Origin: Candidatus Cybelea sp.
GTDB taxonomy: Bacteria; Vulcanimicrobiota; Vulcanimicrobiia; Vulcanimicrobiales; Vulcanimicrobiaceae
Reading direction: 5' to 3'
Assembly: GCA_036489315.1 (NCBI GenBank)
Contig: DASXFZ010000059.1
Coordinates: 40,541-104,540, forward strand
DNA length: 64,000 bases
Each line of letters opens with the position of its first letter. Position 1 is the first letter of the stretch. Positions 17,979-26,681 of the stretch are shown here, one piece after another. The notes below the pieces were generated by a model that was not told the DNA's origin, did no database searches, and was given only the letters and a program-made list of their open reading frames with translations. The position numbers were made by a program, and so were the translations under genes.

Positions 17979-18865
17979 CGTTCGGTAATAATACCCTTCA
18001 TCGCCCCGCGTTCGATTCTCAGGCTAATCCCAGGCTTCATAAGGTAGGTGCCGGTCCGGCCGCCTTCGAGCGCGCGGACCGCGGCTTCGACGTGCGCGAA
18101 GTCCACGTTGCGCAGGTCGCTGTCGTCGGCAAAACGCTCGCGGACCGAACGCCGGAGCCGTGCGCGCGGGTTTCCGGCCTGTTCCGCGGCGATCGTTTCG
18201 GCGGCACGCGCTACCGCGCGATCCAGACCCGGAAAGAGCGGACGCAGCGTCTCGAGCGCCTCGCGCACGGCGTTACGCCGCTTCGATGAATCGGCGTTCG
18301 TGGGATCCACGGCATACGGCAGCGCCTTTGCGTGGCAGTAAGCGCGCAGCTTATCCGGTGCGACGCGCAAGAGCGGCCGTGCGAGGTCGACCCCCGGCTC
18401 GAGCGCTCGTCGCGGTGCAATCCCGCTCAAACCCGCGGGACCGGTTCCGCGCAGCAGCGCCAATAGAACGGTCTCGCTCTGATCCTGCGCGTGGTGAGCG
18501 GTTGCGACGACGGAACAGCCGTTGCGCCGCGCAGACTCTGCCAGCGCCGCGTAGCGCGCGACGCGCAGCGATTCTTCATCGCCGGCGACTTCCGGCAGAA
18601 CGAGGATGTCGACCGCGACGCCGAGCCGTGCGGCGAGGTCGAGGACGACGCACTCGTCCTGCCAGGCCGAAGAGCGAAGCGCGTGATTGACGTGGGCGAG
18701 GCAAAGCTCGAGCTGCAAGCGCGCTGCCGCGGCGTGCAGGGCTACCGCGAGCGCGATCGAATCGGCGCCGCCGCTGCATGCGACCAGCACGTGCTCGCCC
18801 TTCGCAAAGACGCCGCTGCGTTCGATCGACGCTTCGACTTCGCGCTGCGGCTTGGCGCCTCTCAC
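17975..18865 (-). CDS. tilS: tRNA(Ile)-lysidine synthetase
   Basis: Adds lysine to C34 of the CAU anticodon of tRNA-Ile2, which changes its codon from AUG to AUA. An N-type ATP pyrophosphatase domain shows the P-loop VLVACSGGADSIALAVA near residue 27, HVNHALR and ATAHHAQDQSETVLLALLRGTG. At 296 residues it is a short form without the full C-terminal acceptor-stem domains of E. coli TilS. It overlaps smpB and hpt by 4 bases on each side, forming one operon with ftsH. Confidence 0.93.
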   Translation of the reverse strand: MRGAKPQREVEASIERSGVFAKGEHVLVACSGGADSIALAVALHAAAARLQLELCLAHVNHALRSSAWQDECVVLDLAARLGVAVDILVLPEVAGDEESLRVARYAALAESARRNGCSVVATAHHAQDQSETVLLALLRGTGPAGLSGIAPRRALEPGVDLARPLLRVAPDKLRAYCHAKALPYAVDPTNADSSKRRNAVREALETLRPLFPGLDRAVARAAETIAAEQAGNPRARLRRSVRERFADDSDLRNVDFAHVEAAVRALEGGRTGTYLMKPGISLRIERGAMKGIITER

Positions 18866-19299
18866 GCGCGCCGCACGTGCGCGGCAATCTCACGTTCGAC
18901 GTCGCGCTTGGCGGCGTCGGCCCGCTTGTCCCACAGCTTCTTACCGCGCGCGACGCCGAGCATTACCTTCGCGATGCCGCGCGTGAAGTAGAGCCGCAGC
19001 GGGACCACCGTTAGGCCTTTTTCGCCGACCCGGCTCTGGAGCCGCGCGATCTCTTCCTTATGCAGCAGCAGCTTGCGCGGCCGGTTCGGTTCGGAGTTCG
19101 AAAAACTCCCCTGCTTGTACGGGGGAATGTGCATGCCCATCAACCAGGCCTCGCCGTCCCGAAAGCGCGCGTAGGCCTCGGTAAGGCTTGCACCGCCGCC
19201 CCGGATGGACTTCACCTCGCTTCCGTTGAGCACGACGCCCGCTTCAAGGGATTCCATGATGTGGTACTCGTACCGCGCGCGGCGATTCTCAACGACCAT
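18862..19299 (-). CDS. smpB: SsrA-binding protein SmpB
   Basis: Partner of tmRNA in rescuing stalled ribosomes. The 145-residue protein shows the family path: ENRRARYEYHIMESLEAGVVL, GSEVKSIRGGGASLTEAY, MHIPPYKQGS, RPRKLLLHKEEI and ARGKKLWDKR near the C-terminus, followed by the basic tail. Length is slightly short of the usual 150-160. It is translated in overlap with tilS downstream and with a thioesterase upstream (11 bases). Confidence 0.96.
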   Translation of the reverse strand: MVVENRRARYEYHIMESLEAGVVLNGSEVKSIRGGGASLTEAYARFRDGEAWLMGMHIPPYKQGSFSNSEPNRPRKLLLHKEEIARLQSRVGEKGLTVVPLRLYFTRGIAKVMLGVARGKKLWDKRADAAKRDVEREIAAHVRRA

Positions 19300-19750
19300 C
19301 GGCGCTGCTCGTGAAGGGGTTTCGGCGATCGTCGACGGCTTCGAGCCGGCCGCGCGAGACGAAGCTGCCTTGCGCGTGCGCGAGCAGGTTTTGCGCCGCG
19401 TCGTAGATATCGCCCTCGACGCCGACTACGCTGCGGCGCTGCCACGTAACGCGCCCGCGGATTACGATCGGCGCCTCCAGCGGCACCGGCCGGCGAAACC
19501 GTACGTTGACCGATGCCGTGACTCCGCGATGCCCGGCAAAGCCGGCCGCGTGCGCCATCGCTTCGTCGAGCAATGCCATCACGATTCCGCCGTGCGCGAT
19601 TCCGCGCCAGCCCTGGTAGTTCGAACTCAAATACGCCTCCGCATAGACGCCGTCGCCATCGGCGGCGCGATCGAAGTGCAGGTGCATCCCGATGGGGTTC
19701 TCAGGACCGCACGCAAAGCAGTTCCCATCGTCGAAGGGTACGTCGCTCAC
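19289..19750 (-). CDS. PaaI-like hotdog-fold thioesterase
   Basis: A 153-residue hotdog-domain protein, likely an acyl-CoA thioesterase. It opens with NCFACGPENPIGMHL, then WRGIAHGGIVMALLDEAMAHAAG, which is the PaaI/YbgC-type helix with the HGG motif, and VRFRRPVPLEAPIVIRG. The start is the GTG at 19750; the long upstream extension that is open in this frame is arginine-rich and runs through the phosphoesterase gene. It lies between smpB and the phosphoesterase in the same transcription unit. Confidence 0.85.
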   Translation of the reverse strand: MSDVPFDDGNCFACGPENPIGMHLHFDRAADGDGVYAEAYLSSNYQGWRGIAHGGIVMALLDEAMAHAAGFAGHRGVTASVNVRFRRPVPLEAPIVIRGRVTWQRRSVVGVEGDIYDAAQNLLAHAQGSFVSRGRLEAVDDRRNPFTSSADGR

Positions 19751-19767
19751 AAGCCGTCTGGAGACCC

Positions 19768-20493
19768 TTAACGCCCGACCGTCAGCCGGTCGGCAAGGTA
19801 AGGCGGGAGTTTGGCAGCGCGCATCTTCCGCTGCACTTCTTCGATCGGATAGGGGTAGCGAGTCCACTCGACGCGCTTGTTCTCCGGATCGTAGACCACG
19901 AACGATCCCTCGGGATTGAGGTCGCGGGGTTGACCGACGCTGCCGACATCCACGATGTACCGCTTTCCGTCCTCCAGCTTCAGCTCGCCGCCGTGCTGCA
20001 TGTGCTTGTGTCCGATGACCCCGTCGGGCTCGCAAACCCAGTACTCGGCGATGTGCGTGTGCCCCACGAAGACGATCCGCGCGTCGGTGCGATCGAAGGC
20101 AGCCGCTGCCGTATCCTTGTCGAGGATGTAGTCGAAATACCGTTCGGGCGCGCCGTGGACGAGCAGAAAGTCAGGGAAGCGGAGCTCGTACGGCAGCGAG
20201 TTCAGCCAGGCGCGGCTCGGTTCGTCGAGGACACCTTGCGTCCACGCGATCGCGGCGCGCGCTGCCGCGTTGAAGCTTTCCACGCCGAAGTTTTCGATTG
20301 CCGCCAAATCGTGATTGCCCAAAACGGCGTGACCGCAGCGATCGCGAAGCTTGGCCACGACCTCGTTGGGGTTCGGCCCGTACCCGACGACATCCCCAAG
20401 GGATACCAGGGTATCGTCGGGCGCGATCGCCGCCAGCGCGCGTTCGAGCGATTCGAGGTTTGCGTGCACGTCGGAGACGATTGCGTACCTCAC
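19768..20493 (-). CDS. Calcineurin-like metallophosphoesterase
   Basis: A 241-residue two-metal phosphoesterase with all core motifs: AIVSDVHANLE at the N-terminus, SLGDVVGYGPNPNEV, LGNHDLAAIE, and VGHTHIAEYW. The short length and the GYGPxP form match the MJ0936/YfcE-like group, members of which hydrolyse small phosphodiesters. The substrate is not evident. The start overlaps the hisC stop by 4 bases. Confidence 0.9.
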   Translation of the reverse strand: MRYAIVSDVHANLESLERALAAIAPDDTLVSLGDVVGYGPNPNEVVAKLRDRCGHAVLGNHDLAAIENFGVESFNAAARAAIAWTQGVLDEPSRAWLNSLPYELRFPDFLLVHGAPERYFDYILDKDTAAAAFDRTDARIVFVGHTHIAEYWVCEPDGVIGHKHMQHGGELKLEDGKRYIVDVGSVGQPRDLNPEGSFVVYDPENKRVEWTRYPYPIEEVQRKMRAAKLPPYLADRLTVGR

Positions 20494-21593
20494 CGGCCCA
20501 CGCTCGTCTCGGCGAGTACCGCCCGCAGCGAGGCGGCGAAAGCGGCGCGCATCGGCGGCGTTCCGGCACTCACGCGAATGTAGCGATCGAGCGGCGGCGC
20601 TCCGGGCTTGCGAATCCAGACTCCGCGCGCGAGCAGATCGTTCATCACCGCGGTCGCGCGCTGCGCTGAGCCCATATCGATGCAGACGAAGTTCGTGCGC
20701 GACTCGATGTAGCGGGCGCCGAGCTCGCGGGCCAATTCGTAGTAGTCCTCCCTGGAGCGCGCCGTTTCGGCGACGACGTGACCGCGAAACGCGTCGTCGT
20801 GCAAGGAGGCCAGCGCGCCGATCTGAGCGTTGCGGTTGATACCGTACTGCAAGCGAACCTTTTGAAACGTCTGCACGTTCCGCTGCGTGGTCAGCGCGTA
20901 GCCGATGCGCGCGCCGGCCATTCCGTAGGCCTTCGAGAACGTCCGCAAGCGAATGAGCCGGTCGGAAAATGCGGGCGGCAGCAGCTCGCCGTCGTCGACG
21001 AAGTCCGCGTAGGCTTCGTCGAGCAGCAAGAGCGAGTCGTCGCTCAGCGACTCGTAGAAACGCTCGATCTGGGCGCGCGCGACGAACCGCCCACTCGGGT
21101 TATCCGGATTGGCGAGATAGACGATCTTTGGCTGCTGCGCGTTTGCGATGTGTATCAGTGCTTCGATGTCCGGCGATCCGTCTTCGCGATAGCTCGCGTA
21201 CAAGGGCGCTCCGCCATACCCGATGACGTGATACAGGAAAGTTGGATACGTGCCGTGCGTCGTCAGTGCCGGCTCGCCGGCTGCTACGAATGCGCGAACC
21301 GCCAAACCCATCAAGTCGTCGATGCCCGAACCAACGACGATCTGCGCCGGCGAGCAGCCGTGCTTGGCGGCTAGCAGGTCGCGCAGGTCGAGCGACTCAG
21401 GGTCACCATACCACGAAAGCCGCGGCAGCTCGGCCGCCATCGCGGCCACCGCTTTCGGCGACGGGCCGAACGCGCTCTCGTTTGCGCCCAAACGAACGAG
21501 CTCGCCCTGACCGGTCTCCCGCATCAGCTGCTCTGGCCCGATAAACGGCGTCGTCACCGGAATCGCTTCGACGGCGGGCGTCGGCCGGATCAA
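20490..21593 (-). CDS. hisC: Histidinol-phosphate aminotransferase
   Basis: PLP enzyme that transaminates imidazole-acetol phosphate to histidinol phosphate in histidine synthesis; a few relatives act on aromatic amino acids. Fold type I features are LGANESAFGPSPKA, YGDPESLDLRDLLA, YLANPDNPSGRFV, LLLLDEAYADF and the PLP-lysine segment FSKAYGMAGARIGYAL. The TTG at 21593 has GGGAGG 11 bases upstream and gives 367 residues of normal length; an ATG at 21638 would overlap moeA by 41 bases. No other his gene is nearby. Confidence 0.88.
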   Translation of the reverse strand: MIRPTPAVEAIPVTTPFIGPEQLMRETGQGELVRLGANESAFGPSPKAVAAMAAELPRLSWYGDPESLDLRDLLAAKHGCSPAQIVVGSGIDDLMGLAVRAFVAAGEPALTTHGTYPTFLYHVIGYGGAPLYASYREDGSPDIEALIHIANAQQPKIVYLANPDNPSGRFVARAQIERFYESLSDDSLLLLDEAYADFVDDGELLPPAFSDRLIRLRTFSKAYGMAGARIGYALTTQRNVQTFQKVRLQYGINRNAQIGALASLHDDAFRGHVVAETARSREDYYELARELGARYIESRTNFVCIDMGSAQRATAVMNDLLARGVWIRKPGAPPLDRYIRVSAGTPPMRAAFAASLRAVLAETSVGR

Positions 21594-21597
21594 GAGT

Positions 21598-22866
21598 TTA
21601 GCAGCCTCCCAAAAAGCGAAAAACGGTGACCGGCGCACCGGCCGGCCAGGCGTCGTCGCGCTCGCTCATGATGATGAATCCGTCGGCGCGGGCGGCAAGG
21701 CTAACCGAGAACGAACGCATCGCCAGAGGATGCGCGAGAGGAAGCCCTGCATCATGCTTGAGGGCGACCGGAATATACCACGTCCAGCCGGCCCGGCTGG
21801 CGACCGGCGCGGCGAGGCGCGCCGCAACGGTCGACGCTTCAACGGGAGCCCCGGTCAGCGCGGCGACGATCGGCGCGGCGACCGCCTCAAGAATGAAGAG
21901 TGCCGAGGCCGGATTTCCCGGCAGTCCGACGATCGGTTTGCCGCCGTGCGCGCCAAACAGCGTCGGCTTTCCGGGCTTCACCCGTAAGCCGTGGACGATC
22001 ACGCCCGGATCGGCTATCCTCGCCACCGCATCGGGCAGCCGGTCGCGTTCGCCGACCGAGGATCCGCCGGTGAGGACGACGCCGTCGCATTCTGGCAGCG
22101 CCGACGCCAGGGTCCGCTCGAACTCATCGGCTTCGTCGCGCATCGTCGGATAATGGCGCGGCTGCGCACCCATCGCACGCAGCGAGGTCGCGACCGCGTA
22201 GCGATTCGAATCGCGGATCTGGCCGGGCCGCGGCTGCTGCGACGGCGCGACGAGCTCGTCCCCGCTCGAGAGCACGGCGATCCGCGGACGGCGGTAGACC
22301 GTTACTTCCGTGGCTCCCACCGTTGCCAGCACGCCGATCTCCGCGGCGGAAATTCGCCGTCGGCCTTCGAGCAGCGCCTCACCTTTGCGCATATCGGCGC
22401 CTTTTTGCGCCACGTTCGCGCCCATCTGGACGGCTTCATCGATGCAAACGCGCTCGTCCTCGACGCGTACGTCCTCGATCGGTACGACGGCGTCGGCTCC
22501 GGCCGGCAGCACCCCTCCGGTCGGAATGCGCATCGCGCAATCGCCGGTCAGCGCCGTGTGCGGCGCGACTCCCATCGCAATATCGCCGACGATTTTCAGA
22601 CGGCCCGGCGCGCAACGCGCCGCTATTGCGAAGCCGTCCATCAGGGAACGCGGAGCGTTAGGATAATCGTCGTCGGCGACGACCGCGGCGGCGAGTACCC
22701 GTCCGGACGCGTCCTCGAGCTTTACCGTCTCCGTGCCGGGCGGCGTCAGGCAGACGCGCGAAAAGAACGCCACCATCGCCTGCTGCGGCGCTAACAATCT
22801 CTCGGCGATAAATCCGACCTCCGGTAGGACTGGATTTACGGGCTGCGTAATGGCGCGCTTCTCCAT
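21598..22866 (-). CDS. moeA: Molybdopterin molybdenumtransferase
   Basis: Inserts molybdate into adenylated molybdopterin to finish the molybdenum cofactor. The 422-residue protein has LEDASGRVLAAAVVADDDYP, SLMDGFAI, RIPTGGVLPAGADAVVPIED, VLSSGDELV, the GGSSVGERD loop and GLPGNPASALFI, which is the MoeA signature. The first ATG at 22866 shares a CATG with the serS start on the other strand; a later start near residue 24-31 is possible, since homologous sequence begins there. No other moa/mob gene is in the window. Confidence 0.93.
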   Translation of the reverse strand: MEKRAITQPVNPVLPEVGFIAERLLAPQQAMVAFFSRVCLTPPGTETVKLEDASGRVLAAAVVADDDYPNAPRSLMDGFAIAARCAPGRLKIVGDIAMGVAPHTALTGDCAMRIPTGGVLPAGADAVVPIEDVRVEDERVCIDEAVQMGANVAQKGADMRKGEALLEGRRRISAAEIGVLATVGATEVTVYRRPRIAVLSSGDELVAPSQQPRPGQIRDSNRYAVATSLRAMGAQPRHYPTMRDEADEFERTLASALPECDGVVLTGGSSVGERDRLPDAVARIADPGVIVHGLRVKPGKPTLFGAHGGKPIVGLPGNPASALFILEAVAAPIVAALTGAPVEASTVAARLAAPVASRAGWTWYIPVALKHDAGLPLAHPLAMRSFSVSLAARADGFIIMSERDDAWPAGAPVTVFRFLGGC

Positions 22867-24148
22867 GCTCGATATCGCTTTGATACGCCGCGATCCCGAC
22901 CGCGTGCGACGAGCTCTCGCTCGTCGCGGGCAGGACCCGTCGGTCGTTGACGACGTTCTGCGCTACGACGAGGAGTACCGCTCTGCGTTGACCGCTGCGG
23001 AACGGGCGAAAGCCGAGAAGAACCGCCTGTCGGCGTCGATCGGAAAGGCGCAAGACAAGGGCGCGGCGGCGCGCGAACTGCGGCCGCAAATCGACGCACT
23101 TTCGCAGGAGATCGCCGGCGCCGAAGAGAGAGCGCGCGCGCTTTCGATCGACGACCCTTCGCCGTTGCGCGCGACGCTTGAGTTGATTCCCAACCTGCTC
23201 GACGATTCGGTACCACCGGGAAGCGACGAAACGTGCAACGTCGAGCTTCGGCGCTGGGGGACGCCGCGCGTCTTCGAGTTCGAGCCAAAGCCCCACTGGG
23301 AAATCGGCGAGAACCTCGGCATCATCGACTTTGCACGCGCCGCGAAGCTCTCCGGAAGCCGCTTCGCGGTCTTGAGCGGCGCGGGTGCGCGCCTGTCGCG
23401 CGGGCTCGCCGCGTTTTTCCTCGATCGCGCGAACGCGCGCGGGTATTTGGAGATCGCACCGCCGCTGCTGGTCTCGCGGGCGACGATGTGGTCGACCGGG
23501 CAGTTGAGCAAGTTCGCCGACGCGATGTTTGAGGATTCCAGCACGCAGCTCTTCATGATCCCCACGTCGGAGGTGCCGCTGACCGCCTTGCGCAGCGGCG
23601 AGATTCTCGAGTTCGCCGAGCTGCCGCTAAAATACGTCGCCTATACTCCCTGCTTTCGCAAAGAAGCGGGGGCCGCCGGCAAGGATACGCGCGGGCTCAT
23701 CCGCCAGCACCAGTTCGAAAAGGTCGAGCTGGTGTGGCTGGCGCTTCCGGAGGCTTCGTTTGCCGCGCTCGATCGGCTAACGGCCGACGCCGAATCGCTG
23801 CTTACCGAGCTCGGATTGCCGCACCGGGTCGTCGAGCTGTGCGCCGGCGACACGGGGTACAACGCGGCGAAAACGCACGACATCGAGATCTGGGTGCCGA
23901 GCAGCAACCAGTACCGCGAGATAAGCTCGTGTTCGAACTGTACGGATTTTCAAGCACGCCGTGCGTCGATTCGCTTCCGCCGGGAAGCGGGCGCGAAGCC
24001 GGAGTTCGTGCACACGCTCAACGGCTCGGGCCTGGCGATCGGCCGAACCATTGCCGCGCTTCTCGAGAACTATCAAGAAGCTGACGGTTCGGTAACGATG
24101 CCCGAAGCGTTGCGGCCGTTTACGGGCTTTGACCGAATCCCGGCTTAA
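22865..24148 (+). CDS. serS: Seryl-tRNA synthetase
   Basis: Charges tRNA-Ser. The 427-residue product starts MLDIALIRRDPD, followed by the long coiled-coil arm (residues about 30-105) that grips the variable arm of tRNA-Ser. Class II motif 2 is seen as YTPCFRKEAGAAGKDTRGLIRQH and motif 3 as LNGSGLAIGRTIAALLENYQ. An in-frame ATG at 22850 is an alternative that adds five residues. The gene ends in a 4-base overlap with the converging regulator. A tRNA-Ser gene lies at 44.5 kb. Confidence 0.96.
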   Translation: MLDIALIRRDPDRVRRALARRGQDPSVVDDVLRYDEEYRSALTAAERAKAEKNRLSASIGKAQDKGAAARELRPQIDALSQEIAGAEERARALSIDDPSPLRATLELIPNLLDDSVPPGSDETCNVELRRWGTPRVFEFEPKPHWEIGENLGIIDFARAAKLSGSRFAVLSGAGARLSRGLAAFFLDRANARGYLEIAPPLLVSRATMWSTGQLSKFADAMFEDSSTQLFMIPTSEVPLTALRSGEILEFAELPLKYVAYTPCFRKEAGAAGKDTRGLIRQHQFEKVELVWLALPEASFAALDRLTADAESLLTELGLPHRVVELCAGDTGYNAAKTHDIEIWVPSSNQYREISSCSNCTDFQARRASIRFRREAGAKPEFVHTLNGSGLAIGRTIAALLENYQEADGSVTMPEALRPFTGFDRIPA

Positions 24149-25092
24149 GAAACGTCTTGAATCAAGCCGAGAAGCACTTCGCGGTCGAGATAACGGATGT
24201 GACCGTGCTCCCGCCGTAATGCCTTGCGCGATTCCAGTTCTGCGATCGCCCGCGCCGCGACTTCCTTAACAGTGCCCCCGGCTGCAGCAATCTGAGACTG
24301 CGTGATCGTCGACAACGACGGTGCCGCCGGAACGAGCCCGCGATCGGGCATCGCATAGGGAAGCAGAACGCGCGCAATGCGCCCGAGAATCGGCAGCGAT
24401 CCCTGCACGCTCAGCGCATCGGCGAGCAGCCGGACCCGCTGTGCCATCACGATACCCAGCGCGTTGGTCAGCTCGGGATAGCGGGCGGCCATTCGCCCGA
24501 TGACTTCCCATGGCACTTTCAGCACGTGCGCGGTCTTGGAAAAGACGGCGATCCGTGCCATTTTGAGCCCGCGGTCGAAGTACTCCGCGACGCCGAACAG
24601 CTCGTAGGGAAAGATTTCGTAGAGGATGCGCTCGCGGTCGCGTCCGCCCCCGTTGGCCCGAGCAACGATTCCTTCGGTGACCATTCCGATGAAAGCCCAA
24701 TCGACGTTCTCGGCGACGAGGGACTGTCCGCGGCGCCCGGTCTGCCAGACCGTAGCGACCGCCATCTCCTCCCGCACGCTCGCATCGAGGGGCGCGAAGG
24801 CCGGACAGCGGCTCAGGTGCTGAAATGCCGAGTTCCGGTCGGTCGTCTCGCCTGGACGGTGGGTAAGGCGAAGGTGCCAGACCCGGCTTCCGATACGGCG
24901 GGATTCGACGACGAAACGATCGGGCCGGTCCTGTGTTATGCGTGCCGAGAGCGCCCGCGGCTCGTTCTCCATGATCAGGGTAAGCGAGGCTCCCGAGGGG
25001 AGACGATCGAGTGCTTTGCGGACGTGATCCGGACGCTCCCACGTGGGAAGACTACGTAGGTCAATTTCAGCAGGTTGTGCCACGATAGTCAC
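24145..25092 (-). CDS. DUF2249 plus Crp/Fnr family transcriptional regulator
   Basis: A 315-residue regulator built from two modules. Residues 8-80 are a DUF2249 domain (IDLRSLPTWERPDHVRKALD, then GASLTLIMENEPRAL), a small fold found in nitrogen-oxide and redox contexts. Residues 90-230 form a cyclic-nucleotide-binding-type beta barrel (DWAFIGMVTEGIVARANG), and residues 235-310 a Crp-type helix-turn-helix (STITQSQIAAAGGTVKEVAARAIAELE). The ligand is unknown. The fusion suggests redox or nitric-oxide-related sensing, which is inference. It diverges from a secreted protein gene 56 bases away. Confidence 0.8.
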   Translation of the reverse strand: MTIVAQPAEIDLRSLPTWERPDHVRKALDRLPSGASLTLIMENEPRALSARITQDRPDRFVVESRRIGSRVWHLRLTHRPGETTDRNSAFQHLSRCPAFAPLDASVREEMAVATVWQTGRRGQSLVAENVDWAFIGMVTEGIVARANGGGRDRERILYEIFPYELFGVAEYFDRGLKMARIAVFSKTAHVLKVPWEVIGRMAARYPELTNALGIVMAQRVRLLADALSVQGSLPILGRIARVLLPYAMPDRGLVPAAPSLSTITQSQIAAAGGTVKEVAARAIAELESRKALRREHGHIRYLDREVLLGLIQDVS

Positions 25093-25148
25093 GTTCTCGG
25101 CAAGCTGAGCGCTCTACTCCCTGAGAAGGTCAATCGAGAGGAGTCAGA

Positions 25149-25670
25149 ATGGTACGGTCTTTGGAACGCTTCGTGAGCTGCATCGCACTCGTAGGCGTGG
25201 CCCTGGTTGCGACCCCCGGCCGAGCGCCGGCTCAGGATCAGCCGACGGAACTGCACTTTACCACCGCCATAACGCAAGCTTATGGCTCGGAGTACCCCAT
25301 TACGGGGCGCCTCGATCTACAGGTTTTCCCGGGCGGGCACCTGCGCGGCTACTATCACACGACGTTCAATAAGCTCTTCATCGAAGTCGTCGGTGGGCGC
25401 GATGGCGATTACATTTGGTTCGATATCGGGCCGTCGTCTGTCGATCTTGGATTAGGAGCGGGCCCTCAAGGTAAGCTTCACGTCGTCGCGACGATGAATG
25501 GCGATGGTTCCTTCAAAGGCCAGGTCTATCCGCAGACGGCCGCGGTTCTCTCCGGCGCCGCGATGGGGAATAGCGCTGCGTTTCCACAACCGAACGACGC
25601 GAACTCCAACGATCAGTACATTTTCGCCGCTACGCCGGCAACGGATAGCGGCTCGACGCCGCCGCCTTAA
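25149..25670 (+). CDS. Secreted protein of unknown function
   Basis: A 173-residue exported protein with a signal peptide ending APAQ near residue 29. The mature part is beta-rich with YPITGRLDLQVFPGGHLRGYYHTT and YIWFDIG, and has a low-complexity threonine/proline tail. No family is recognised. A GAGAGGAG Shine-Dalgarno lies 5-7 bases before the ATG. It is divergent from the Crp-type regulator and its stop overlaps the converging cytochrome gene by 4 bases. Confidence 0.75.
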   Translation: MVRSLERFVSCIALVGVALVATPGRAPAQDQPTELHFTTAITQAYGSEYPITGRLDLQVFPGGHLRGYYHTTFNKLFIEVVGGRDGDYIWFDIGPSSVDLGLGAGPQGKLHVVATMNGDGSFKGQVYPQTAAVLSGAAMGNSAAFPQPNDANSNDQYIFAATPATDSGSTPPP

Positions 25671-26200
25671 CTCGAAGCTTCGGCGTTGCTCTTCACGGCC
25701 TTCCAAACGCGCCGCGGCGCTGCCGGGAGGCCGTCCATGTGTTTGAGGAAGAGCGTCAGCTGCCAGATCTGATCGTCGCCGAGGTTCTGACCGAATGACG
25801 GCATTCCGGTAAGGCGAATGCCGTGCGCGACCTTCCAGTACGTGACTCCGTCGGGATCGTCTTCGACGCCGTCCTTGGCCAGCTGCGGAGGCTTTTGATA
25901 GAGGCCGCGCGCGATGTTCGAGGGCTTTGCATCGGCGGCGCCATGGCAAACGGCGCAGTTGGCGGCATAGAGCTTGATTCCCGCGATCAGATTCTCGTCG
26001 TTGAACGGCAATGGGTTGGGAGTTTTGGGCGCTTCGCGTGCCAGCGCTGCGTCGAGCGACGTCCTCGCCATCCACCGCTCGAAGTGCGGCGGCTTCGCGT
26101 CGGCGTTGGCCGGGACGAGGCCGCCCTCGACCGCGAGATAGACGGCGAGCGCCAGCACGACCAACGTAACGACGACCCCGAGAATCAATCCACGTGCCAT
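25667..26200 (-). CDS. Membrane-anchored class I cytochrome c
   Basis: An electron carrier on the outer face of the membrane. The 177-residue protein has one N-terminal membrane segment (LILGVVVTLVVLALAVYLAV) and a single haem-binding CAVCHG near residue 80, with the sixth-ligand methionine likely in LTGMPSFG near residue 130, as in cytochromes of oxidase or reductase complexes. The ATG at 26200 is chosen because the anchor follows directly; an ATG at 26254 is possible. No partner oxidase genes are adjacent. Confidence 0.85.
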   Translation of the reverse strand: MARGLILGVVVTLVVLALAVYLAVEGGLVPANADAKPPHFERWMARTSLDAALAREAPKTPNPLPFNDENLIAGIKLYAANCAVCHGAADAKPSNIARGLYQKPPQLAKDGVEDDPDGVTYWKVAHGIRLTGMPSFGQNLGDDQIWQLTLFLKHMDGLPAAPRRVWKAVKSNAEASS

Positions 26201-26264
26201 GGCGCGTGGCGTTCGACGCTCGGCGTTCTGCAACCATTCTTGCGCGCGGGGCATAGATGGAAGC

Positions 26265-26681
26265 ATGAGCGTCAAGGTATATGGCATCAATCACGTCGCG
26301 ATCGAAGTGGACGACGTCGGGAAAGCGGTCGCGTTCTATCAGGACGTGTTCAATTTAGAGAAGCTCGACGAGGGCGAGGGCGACGCGTTCTTCAAGGCCG
26401 GCGAGCATCAGTTTCTGGCGATGTTCGAGAGCGGCAAAGCCCAGGCGAACCGTACGCGGCACTTTGGACTGATCGTCCGCGACGAAACTCAGCTGGCGGA
26501 AGTACGGGAAAAGCTGACTGGCAAGTACGGGATCAAACTCATCCCGCCGTTTCGCTGTGACTTCATGGATCCGTTCGGAAACCGAGTTCAGGTCGTCGAC
26601 CTGCACGACGAGTCGCTGGTTTGGCTCTTACCGTACCGTGAGGTTCAGGACGTGTTCGGGCCGGAAGCCCAACCCCACTAA
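26265..26681 (+). CDS. VOC (glyoxalase/dioxygenase fold) protein
   Basis: A 138-residue vicinal-oxygen-chelate fold protein. It opens INHVAIEVDDVGKAVAFYQDVF, has HFGLIVRD in the middle and DFMDPFGNRVQVVDLH at the C-terminus. The pattern of metal ligands (H near residue 9, H in HFGL, and a late acidic residue) is consistent with a metal-dependent lyase, isomerase or dioxygenase. The substrate is unknown. Its 3' end overlaps the converging flavin monooxygenase gene by 54 bases, which is long for this genome. Confidence 0.85.
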   Translation: MSVKVYGINHVAIEVDDVGKAVAFYQDVFNLEKLDEGEGDAFFKAGEHQFLAMFESGKAQANRTRHFGLIVRDETQLAEVREKLTGKYGIKLIPPFRCDFMDPFGNRVQVVDLHDESLVWLLPYREVQDVFGPEAQPH

